Origin: Cloeon dipterum
Taxonomy: Eukaryota > Arthropoda > Insecta > Ephemeroptera > Baetidae
Length of the DNA stretch: 64,000 nt
Direction: 5' to 3'
Assembly (NCBI RefSeq): GCF_949628265.1
Contig: NC_088790.1
Span: 29,516,545 to 29,580,544 of the forward strand
The position numbers and the translations under genes were made by a program. The notes under the pieces were generated by a model. That model had not been told where the DNA came from and did no database searches. It saw only the letters and a list, made by a program, of their open reading frames with translations. This document shows, piece after piece, positions 47,601 through 59,600 of this stretch. Numbering within the stretch: the stretch's first letter is position 1; each line of letters begins with the position of its first letter.

Positions 47601-50600
47601 CTGTAAAACAAACTCAACTAGATCAAATTATATTTTATAAAATAGATCAAATTTACTTTTATTGTTGCCAAATACCAGTATAAATCCACTGAAGGAATCC
47701 TGAGAGTTTAAATTATAATCACCTTCTAAATTTTAAAAATTCATTTTTAATCTGCATGAATGCTGTTATTCAATCGGTGAGATTATTTACTCTATTAAAA
47801 ATCATGATTTATTCTGTTAGAAAGGAAATTTAGCTCATAATTTGTGCATCGTTTGAAGGATCGCGGAGAGAGGAATTGAAATCAATAGAAAAACATGTAA
47901 AAATTTCGTAAAATCATCGATTTTAATTATAAAGTATAGTGCTAAATTGTTGCTAAAATTATTTTAATAATGAATTTAATGAAAATCTTCATGCGAAACG
48001 TTGTCCTGAAATGATTAGCTTCATTTTAAACATCTGGAAGTTTTAAAATTGAAACAGGAGCTAAAAATCTTGATTAATTTTAATTTATAATTAATTTTAT
48101 GTCAGTTAAAGAGGGACGGAAAATGATGAACCTATTTATTTGGTTCAAAAATAATGTTTTCCTGAGACACATCCCAAATTTCTTTCCATGAATAACCAGT
48201 TAAAATAAAAATTTTGACCATAATATAGAACTTGCAATCAGTAGAAGTGATTTTTAATTGCAATATTGAAAATTTTATATGATTTCATCAAACTCGTATA
48301 TCTAATTACTCTCTATATACCTAGAAATCTGACTGGAATTATCAATATTATCTAGCTAACTTTAATATGTTGCTGTGAACGAGTTTATATACAAAATTTT
48401 TACATAAATTTAAAAAACAAAAGCAAATATTTTTAAGAAAAGAAAACTCAAAGAACAATTTATGGGTATATTTTAATTAAATCAAAAACAAAAAATTATT
48501 AATATGAATATAACATTTAAAATAATTTAAATCACAAACAATTAATATGCCTTAAAATCTTAAACTGGGTAAAAAATAATTAAGTACATTTTTTTATATT
48601 TAACAAACTGAATAAAATAAAATTGAAAATATAATTTTCAATCAATTTCTAAGTAAAAATATCGAGAGTAGAGGAAATAAACGCACCTCCAAAATGCACG
48701 CCTGCTTAACTGATTGTCAATTGTGATAAAATGTTGAAAACCCTCATTGATTCCTCCTCTATTCAATCGAATTTTCCGCTTCTCCCTTTTCGGCCTCAGC
48801 GTCTCCAATGCAAAATTTTGCGGCTATGGTGTGCGTCTCAATTAAAATGAAAAGCAGCCAGCGCCGATTCGCGTCGGCATATAAATATATATTTCGATTA
48901 TAAAGCGTGAAAAGCATATTTCAGCGCAGCACCGACTCGATTATTCCGTCCGACGGACTCGGTATTAAATATTCCGATCTCCTTGAAAACCGAATCGACG
49001 ACGCGCGTAGATTCATTCGTGTATTGAGTGACAAGTAGGTCAGTGGCGGCGCGGCGCATAATCACACGCTAATTGAAACGAAATAATATCATATCGAGTT
49101 TTTAATTGAGCGTCTTTTTGTTCGGCAGGAACTGTGCAGCCGACCGCTGTTCGTCCACGATGCCCCCTCCCAGTTTGACATCATTCCTGGCAAAATGGGT
49201 AAGTGCAATCGGCAACAATCAAGCCGACGGCGCCTCGCAATTGTCTGAATAATAAATATATGAGCTGTATCTGACTGAGGCCGCGCGCAGGCCAATTTTC
49301 GAGCAGGTGTTTTCTCGATTGTGCTGTGCGTGAATCATGTATGTGTTCAACGCATACATCATTTTCTTTTTTTATTCTATTCTTGTGTTCAAAAGATGAC
49401 ATGTGGATAAATAAGAGAGGGATTAATGATCGGAGAAATTGCCTTTTACTCGGAATGATTTAGCAGATTCATGTTTTGATGTAAATTCGATTTTCGTAAA
49501 AATTCGTCAGTCGAAAAAAATTGAACCTCTTAAAATCTCAGTTCTTACTAATTATTTTTCATATTATATCCCAGAACTGGAACTTATGATTTCGTTGAAA
49601 TTCACCAGTTGAGTTAGCCCTTAGTGTTCGAAGCCGCCAACAGATGGCGCCACCATATAATCTCTTAAGAAATTTAATTTTAAGGCTTTTCCGCTGTGAT
49701 TTCAGACTAAAATCCTGCCACTGTACATTTTTCACTTAATATTCTTTCTTTTGACGTGCTGAAAACCAAAATCTGTCCAGCCATTCATCGTAGAAACGTC
49801 GGAAAAGATTTTTAATTTCAAAAAATAGTTTTTCACGATTCTACGGCGATTGGTGTAACCGATTTTGGTTTTCAGCACGTCAAAAGAAAGATAATTAAAT
49901 AAAGAATGCACAGTAGCAAGATTGAGTCTAAAATCGCAGAGGCAGTGCCTTAAAATTATTTTTTTTACTGAAGTATAAGGTGGCGCCATCTGTTGACGGC
50001 TTCAAACTCTAATTGTTTAGCGATTTCCTAATTAATGAATTAATAAATAAAATCTTACAATACCAGGGAACATTCTCACATAGAAATTAATACTTCTAAC
50101 CTAACCGGGGGCCAGATGAGCACTGGAATAAGTTCCCGCCGGTCAGATCCAAGATGGCGTCGACTAGTGCTCAACTTCGAAGCTCTCTTTTGCTTTTTGT
50201 GACATTTATTTTCAGGAATTATACCTTTTTCTACACTCACAAAACGTAAATGGATTCATGCAGCCAGTTTACAAGATTTTCAACATTTATTTCCCCTCTA
50301 TTTTGTAATAACAGGCTAAAGAGACAAACAAGATTGACGAAATCCATTAAATTCGAGTGTTATTGTGGAAGTGTATCAGCGCAATTTCACGCGCATTGAT
50401 CCAAATCGCAAGATGTTGCGTAGGAAGGGAGGGACGCATTGCAACGCCGAAAACCGACGTTCGATGATTTAATTGATAACAATGCGAGGCGGCGTCCCCC
50501 GCGATTGCAGACTACTAGGTCAGCTCTATAAAAAGTGTCCTCCCGGCGAATTAATTAGCTTCTCGCGCGGTTTTGAACGGAATTGACGCAAATATTTGGG

Positions 50601-53600
50601 CTAGGTGGGAAATCCTGTTAAATCAAAATTAACGCGAAGCTGCTTGCTACGAGCTGCGAGCAAAAAATAAACCAGCTATTTATTTTATTAAGAGCGAGAA
50701 GAGCCCCTTTAATTTCTGATGAATTGCCAGCGCCCGCGCGCCGCGCAGTCATAACACGACGTGACTCGAATCCATTGCAGCAAGTGAAATTATATACACT
50801 ACACATGATGCACTTTGATTAATTTTCCACGGCGTGACTCACAAACAATTTCCCTTTTCTCTCATCTGAGTCAGTTTCGCTTAATTCAATTACAGAATCG
50901 AGACCAAAGGTTTGCTACACTCTGACCGGAAATAATCCGAATGAATTGGGTCATTCAGACGTTTTCTTATCTTGAACGGAATGACGTATGATTTGTTTAT
51001 TTATTTTTGGCCTCTGCAAAAGATTAAATAGGTTCGATTCTGTAAAATCTCAGGAAATCCTTGTTGACACGCGTAAATATAAAAAATTAGCTTGGAGAAG
51101 AGTGGCTGCAAAGTTAGAATGCTTCCAAAAAGGTGGAGACTGTCTCTTAATTAATTTCACAACAAAGAGTTTTCTTAAAAATCTTCATAGATCTCAGAAA
51201 ATTTGATTAAAATCAGCAAATGTAGTGCAAAGTCCTCTTTTGATTTGTATAAAAAATTATTAAAACCAAAATTTCGCTAGTGTTGCAAAATAAATTAATT
51301 TCAATTGTTGCTTTGTATCAGCCCATATTTAATTGAGGTTAATTTTGAAACAATGTTTTAACACAATCATGGTGCGCAGCAACCAATTACTATAAGTAAT
51401 TAAACAAAAAACAATTTTAGTTTGCACCAGCATTAAATTATTTTATTTTAATATTCAACCAAAACAAATATTTATATTTTAAGCTGACATGTTTATTTAT
51501 TTTTTATTTAGTTCTATTTGTTAATGAATTAAATTATACGTGACGTTCAATATATTATATAATATTAATCTTAAAAAATATTACTAATCTTTTAAATTCT
51601 AAAATTTTAATTCATTATATAATTTGTTAAACGCGATATCTGTGTAACACTCATTTTATATAATTAATTAAACTTCTAGTACTACTTATTTGCTTCTCTC
51701 AAAGTCAATTTCTCAACAAATTCAACCGATCAAAGAATTGGGATAAAATTCTCAACAGCATAATATGGCAAAGCCGTGTAAATAATGCTGTGATTAAATT
51801 TTCACTGTTGTTTGACCATTAATTTTTATTATGTAAAGCTCAAGACAAATTATTAATAAATCCACTTTAAGAGGGTTGATACTGCAAAATCCTAGAAAAA
51901 ATCTAGTTTTTATAATTATATTTACAGTTCAAAAAGTGACACATACAAATTTGTAGCAATTCTAATTTTCTCCTTCATTCAACTCTAAAACCCTAAAAAC
52001 AAGAGTCGAAATAACTTTGTTCCTATTTCAGATAAAAATAGCTGCAGAAACTAGTTGATTTTTTCTATTCAAATTCCATTTTGTGTATTTTTCTGTCATT
52101 TTCTTGCTCTTAACAAGAATTATCACTTATTTAATATTTATTTTTCTGTTGAATGCATTTTAAGGGTAGCAATTTTAATTTATAAAGAGTGAAATGCATA
52201 ATTCCTCTTGTGTTTTTTCTTTTTTACAAAATTGCCCTCGCGTGTTGACAGACGTTAAATCTCATTCGGAAGAATTTTAATGTTCGAATTATTGAAATAC
52301 AAGAAAGAGCCTCTCCCATTAAACATGACGAAATGAAATGGTTTATAACTGGGTTCGTCATTAAATAATTCGACTCATGCTTAAATTTGACAGACGCGCA
52401 TGCTACATTCCACCGATTACTGCCAGATTAGTTTGTTTTCCACGACTGCCCGAAAATAGTGGTCATTAATAATTAATCCCTTTCAAAAAGTAAATGCACT
52501 TCTCCACGTCAGCTTTTAATGACATAATCACCCAATTATCTCTTTAAAAAGAGGCAGCCGCCAATTTGGTGCAGCGGAAAAAGGAGGTTGGAATCAAGGC
52601 CAAGGCTTCCAACAGGTGATTTGAATGCTGCTCCACGCCTGAATGAGAATTTTATTTTAATTTCTTAAATATGAAAAAAAGCTAGATAAAAATTTCTTAT
52701 CAAACAAAGTTATTTTCTCTAGCAAAATCGTAATAATATAAATCAAAATTTTTATATAGTTCACAAATGAATGAATTTTACTGTGATATATTAATCTACA
52801 AAATTTTCCAATTACTAAAAAAGTCAAATTGTTAAAACCCATGAATAAATATTTTAAATATTTAAAAAAAAAAGATTTTTGTAGCAAAACCAAACAAAAA
52901 TACAGTTGAATGCTTTTTTGATTGATTTAATCACTATAATCTCTTAAAGTAATGGGGTCTAAATTTGCGTGACGCGCAGATATGGTGTCTGGTAGAGTAC
53001 GGCGGGAAAGTTTTAAACGTAAAATGAAATTGGTTTGGAAAATCATGAAAATAGCTTCAGCACAATTAATATTTTTGTTATTTCTTTACTAATAGCTGAT
53101 TAGCCCATTAATTGGTGAACCGACCGTTAAATTGCACATCAGGCTACTGAAAATGTAACAAAATACGCGGGAATGAAATAATTAGGTTGGCACGCCCCTT
53201 TTTTGTCGCTTCTGATTGGCCGCTGGACCGTCTCTTGATTGGCCTCCATTATTTCGACGCCATATTGACTTCTGACTGGCGGGAACCAACACAGATCGCA
53301 ATCCGGACCACGGTGGGTATTACGACTGCGCAGAAGGTTTTAATTTAGTTCACGCATGCGCAGTAATGAGTTTCAGCCTCCCTGTGAGATAAAGAAGCTA
53401 TTTGAACTTACTGCGCATGCTTAAGATGCGCACAGGTTTACTGCGCAGCTTCAAAATGGGTGAATATATTCAAACAACTATAAATTTCGACGCCATGGAG
53501 ACTTATGACCCGGCGGGAACCAACACAGATCGCAACCAGGCCTCCGGTGTCTTAAAGAAAGTAATAAACATAAAAAACGACAATTTGTTGCAGCAGAAAG

Positions 53601-56600
53601 GAACTGGAATCAAGGTCCAGTAGGTGATTTAAATACCGCGTGCGTAAGAGTCGCGCCAGTCAGCTAATCTCGTGAATGGGATTTAAATTTGAGGTCGGCC
53701 CGAGCGCGCAGAAATAAAAAACCTGTCTTTTTACCGCTGGATGTTTTTGTGGGAACGCCCTCTATATCGATTGAGGACGAAAGTAAACAAGCCACCCGCG
53801 GAACGGCTCTCGAAAGGTTGCTTGAATTATGAGCATGCAGATAATATTCTTGTGCCTTTAGACTTTTTTATTGCCTAATTATACGCGCTCAAATAACGAA
53901 GCTTTGTTTCTGAAAATCGGCGTGACGGCGGAGATCGCCCGCCGCCTAATTGACCGCAAGCCATTGCCTGGCCTGGATTTCCGAAATAAATGCCGCATTC
54001 CTTATTCCTTTCCACGTAGCATGCAGGACTTTTACTTTGTCCACACGGTAAAATGCGTCAATAAAACGACGGCGCTAATTTATTATCCTCTCGCAAAAAG
54101 CCTTTTTCGCACCACATGCTGGGAATTTCTCGTGACCCTCAACACTTCGCAGGCTGTAAAAAATCCTTTCTTTTCCCCCCGAAATTATATAGTTCTTATG
54201 AAATTAAACAACTTATTTAAAACGATATATTTAATATTGAGGTTACGCACCAACTTCATTGATTCATTAACCAGTTAACGAACAATAATTTCATTAAATT
54301 GCATATATAATTTGAATATTTATCAAAAACAATTAATTTTTTTAATACAATTAGTAAAAAATATTCAATATTTGATTTTATAATATTGAAAAAGGGGCAG
54401 AAGATGAGAAGAAAAATATTTAGAAAACTGATTTAACGACCGTAAAATAAATATGTATATCAAGAGTTCAAAATCAAATTATCAGAAATTAATCAATTTT
54501 TAGATCTTATGTTATGGTTGGAAAATTCAAACGTTATATTTTTACTTCTGATTAAGCAAAAATTTAATCTGGTCTCAAATAAATAAAAATTAAAACTAAA
54601 AAATCTTCAAAATGAACTGAAGTTTAAGCCAATCAATCAATCAAGGGCTTTGGAATATTTTTTCCAGCAATAACATCAATTTTTCTATTTTTGTTAGAGT
54701 TGTCATTGACGTGACATTTTTTCGTTAAAAGCTAAAAATGTAATTCTTTAAATATCCCGATCATTTTGCACATCTTCAAATTATTGAACAACGAAATCTT
54801 AAGGCTGTAAATGTTTTAAAAGCAAAACATTTAATAAAGAAATTAAAATTAAAAATAAATTTAAAGATTTTTCAAAATATTTTGGTTTTTAAAATAATTT
54901 AAAATATATTTAGTAGCAGAAAATGCACAAACCGTTAAGATTGTTTCCAAAAATCAACGTTGTGCTCTGAACTTGTAATCTTGTATAAAAGCAACGAATT
55001 AATTTGATTTTTCTTATTTTTTTATTAATTTTATAATTTTGGATGCGCTTATTTTTTATATTTAAAATAAAACTGTTCTTTTTAGATCCCTAAAATTCAT
55101 TTTTGTTTTCTTACACATAAAAATCTTAAAAACAACCTTTTTAAAAATTTCAGGTTGAAGAAATAATTTTTGGCTGCCAAATTCCACCTTTAATTTCAGA
55201 AATGAGAAAAATTCACAAATTTTATTCGTAATTTTTACTACCAAACGATTTCTACAGTTCTAAACAGCTTTAATTATTATCAAAATGGTTTGAAATGAAA
55301 TAAAAAATTTGGGCGTGAGCGAAATTAACAATTTGGTTTTGGTGTTGACAGGCGACAAGTGGCTGGTGGCGTGCCTGGGCGTGCTGTACCTGAGCAAAGG
55401 TCTGTTCTACCGCGTGGTGCCGGCCGACCAAGGCTTCGACCAGCACGGGGGCGTGTTCCGCTTCCGACTTTGGTGGTGCGGCGAGTGGACCGAGGTGCTG
55501 GTCGACGACCGGCTGCCCACCGTCCACGGAAGACTCGCATTCCTGCAGGCCTCCCTCACCGACCAGTTTTGGCCAGGACTCCTCGAAAAGGCCTACGCCA
55601 AGTGAGTATATTGTTTTGATACTTTTTTGGGTAAACTAGGCCGTGGGGTCAAAGGGAAAAGGAATGTTTTCGTATCTGGTATTGAATTATTTAATTGGAA
55701 AGACGCCCAAATTATTCAATTTATTCAAAGGACTGGATTTAGATTTTCAGGTAGGCCAAAAGGGTTGCAAAGAGGGGCATTCGTTATAGCGTTTTTTAAA
55801 TTTTAACCAGTTTCATGCAGGCAATGTTTGCACCTCAGTTTTTAATAATTTTCTAATTATTTGCTCATGAACTCGACTTGAAAAACTGCCAGAGAGAAAT
55901 TATTGGAGAAATTGAGGCAGAAAATGGCAATTTAAAAGAAAAAATCTGCACCGTAGAGGAAATTTTGATAGCTCCGGCCACAAATTTAAGATTTTCACAG
56001 TGAAAAAATGGAATAAATTCATTTCTAGCGCAAGAAATTGGTAAAAAATTGAGTGGTAAAAACCAGTGGTGAAAAAACCCTGACTGATCACCTTAAAAAT
56101 AGTGATTTTCAGGCAAATCATAACTTAAGGTCGGATGGCTGGACATTTTAAAACAAATATCTTGTTTTCGAGATGGTCGAAAATTGTTTGGGAGACAAAT
56201 TTCATTAAAAATGTCTTAAATTTGGCAATTTTTCTTGTTGGTTTTCATATTTTTTACCCTGATCAGAAATTTATTTATTTTAAATCAATTTAACATAGAA
56301 TATCTTGTACATAAGATGGAAAAAATTAACATTTTTTAACCTTTTGGATCACGTCTGATTGAAACCGACACTCGAGCGATGTGTCAGAGGCGCTGACCCG
56401 GCTGCTAATGAGCGATTTTTACAGCCGAACGCCGTAATCCGCGCTCATTCTGCAGCATGCTGATTGATTTACAGCGTAGATAGTGCGTGAAAGCGTGCCA
56501 CAAAATCCGACAATGCATAATATATGCCATTTCCTAACGAGCAGCCGTCTGCATTAATACGTACAATGCATTCAAGGTTCGCGTGCGAAACCGCAGCGAA

Positions 56601-59600
56601 TCAATTGCAAAGTGCAACGAAATACCTCCGGAAATCGAGCCGCGAGCGCGAGTCGCGTACCGATTTTTACGTAATTGTCTCGTCTCTTTTTACTTCGCAG
56701 TCGATGAGGTCACGGGTCGGCATCTTTGCGACCTCTGCCCGCGACAGGTATATCTGTTCCGCTCGCTGCATGATCAGCTGTCAAAAGCACGCATTTTTTA
56801 TTTTCGCGTGCTACATTCGCTAACAATAAAGTTCTGCGTCCTGTTTTTTTTATGGAATGAGTTTGTATTTTTAATCTTTAAGGCAGGTCATATACACGGA
56901 ATACTGGTTTTTTTTAGTAAGTTAAAATGATAAAAATCAGGAAGAAAATTTGCTTGATCTTTAGAAAGTCACTCTTATAGAGGTGATTAAAAATTCGTGA
57001 TGCGACGCGCAGATATGGCTTCCTGTGGATTAAGGCGCGAAAAAACGGTCGCAAGTGAAAATGCGCGAAAAGAAGCAAGTTTTGGTCAATATTGTGACGT
57101 ATAATTTGCATTTGTCTCTTGGATCGTAAAAACAAACTCTTGACACTCGTACGGAAAACCAAAGAGAGCTTTTTGTTTCACACATTCAGACGCCATCTTG
57201 GATCTGCGCAGTGCGAACCAATTTTAACGCTCATCTGGCTCCCGCTGATTGAAAGTGGCCTTAACAAACATCAAAATGCGGCGCGCATTCAATGATAGAC
57301 TAGACAAATAGCTTAAGTAATTGTAAGGAATACTTTTTAATTTTTTTTTATTTTTTATTAACAAAATTATATAATTTAAATTGTTTTGAAAAAAAATTAG
57401 TATTAATCTAGCAATTAAAACATTCAAAAATTACTTCGGATTAATAATAACAATAAAAATAAAATTACTTTGATTTTAGAGCGTTTATTTTAAAATTGGT
57501 AAAGAAGAGAATTTAAATAATCTAGGTCTGTATTATTCAAAGTTTTATCAGAAAAAAATTCATGTTTCGACATATTTTTTAATAACAAATTTAAATTTTT
57601 AAACATTTTTCTACATATTAGTAACAAGACAAGACAAAGAAAATCCATTTTGCGAACAGGAACAGGACAGGACCGGAACAGAAATACCTTTCTTGACTAC
57701 GCTGTTGCTAATCCAAGAAGTGCAGAATTTGACACACCCTCATGGCAGGAGGGAGTCGCTCTTTGAAACCACATTGTTCTTGATATCTATGCATTAAAAA
57801 CAGGGTTGCAAAAAACCCGAATTTAAAAAAAAATGCAAGGCAGTGTTGAAAAACAGTTATTTTACCTTTTTCTTAATTGCGGGAAATGTTTGCACCTGAG
57901 TTTTTAATCATTTTCTAATTATTTGCTCATGACCTCGACTTGAAAAATTGTCAGAGATACATTTTTGGAGAAATTGAGGCAGAATATGGCAATTTTAAAG
58001 AAAAAATCTGCGCAGTAGTGGAAATTTTGAGCACTCCGACTGCAAATTTTAGATTTTCAAAGGGGAAAAACGGAATAAATTAATTTCTTGCGCAAGAAAT
58101 TTGGTAAAAATTGAAAGGTACAAAACCGGGTGTTAAAGCAAATAATGCAACCCTGACTAAAGAGAATTTAAATTAAAACCGACTGATTAAGAATGAAAGA
58201 TGTAAAATCGAATTGGAGAATTTTTTCGCAGTGAAGTTAGAAATTAACTAATTAAATTTATAGCTCTTCCTTTCCGCAAGAAAAACAATCCATTTAAAGA
58301 AACTGAATTTCAAAAATTGGATAAAAAATCACATCAGACCGAAAAAAGTCCTCTTTTCTGGCAAAAATGGCTCGTTGAAATGAACACTTTGAAACAATTC
58401 CCTAAATGAGCAGGTGCAACAATGTTTCACTTCGCGAAAAAAATAACACACACGTAGGAGAGGCGGAGAAACCGCGGAGGACGAAGAGGAAGATACATCA
58501 TCCGAGGCGAGCCGCCGGCCGCCCGGCGGAGAGAAGGAAAATCACCGTTATTGCGTACGCCAGGCATAAGTGGGTCTCTCTCTCTCTCTCTCACTCGCGC
58601 TCGCGCCGCCGATGTGCACTCTTTTGATGGACACTCGAGGAATTTTTATTATTCAGCACGCCGAGAGCGACCATTTTTTCCTCGCCGCGCCGCTGCTAAT
58701 TTAATTGATTAATGGCATTGCACTTTTTGTCCGCGCCTCCTGATGAGCCGCAGTCGTATATTTTGAGCCGCTGGAAAACTGTTAATTTCACGCCAAACAA
58801 TGCAGATAAAGGCTGATGATTTGTCAGATGTTTCGACACTTTGGCACCATGTAAATTGATTTTTTGACAATGCAAATTTTTTACTGACAGCTTTTCAGAT
58901 TAAAATTGTAATAAAAACATTTGAAAAGGGAAATAGGAATTTTAAAGGAGTGAAAAGTAAAAAATAGGCAAGAGAGCAATTTAATTTAATGTCTCTGCCA
59001 AACCTTTTTGAAACGGAAATAATTTTAATAAATTCCTAAAACGCCCTGATTTTGCATGAAACGCACTGTTAGAAAATTAATTTTTTGATGTTATTTTATA
59101 TTTTCTAAATTCTACGCTTTTCTTCGACATTGATTTTTTTCTGTGAACTAAACTTTAGCAGGTAAAATGTTCCTGTAAATTTAAACAAATTATAAGCTAA
59201 TGATCTTCGCGTGGAAATTTGTTCATTTTCTTTGGAAAATAGGAAATAAAGTTGAAAAACAAAATTAACTAATTTAAAACTCCCTTTGAATTTTGTGTGT
59301 TGGTTATGCTTAATTTTAATTTCATTAAAATTTACCAAATAATAACAAATGTACTTTTTCAGGTTGCATGGTTCGTACGAGGCCCTGAAGTACGGCTCTC
59401 TGCTGGACGGGCTGGCCGACCTGACGGGCGGAATCACCGAGAGCGTGGCCATCAGACACGACCCGACCACCTGCGGCCGCCTGCTGACCACCCTTCTGGA
59501 GATGACCTCCATAGTCACCTGTACAGTACACCCAGCCTCGCCAATTAACGGCACCCAGTCACCGCAGGTACAAATCTGACCCGCGGGCAAAAACGCGGCG

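Noticed and set aside
53871-54278. 135-codon plus-strand ORF in calpain intron 2
   Set aside because: No domain recognised and no initiation or splice context; kept as an unexplained ORF only.
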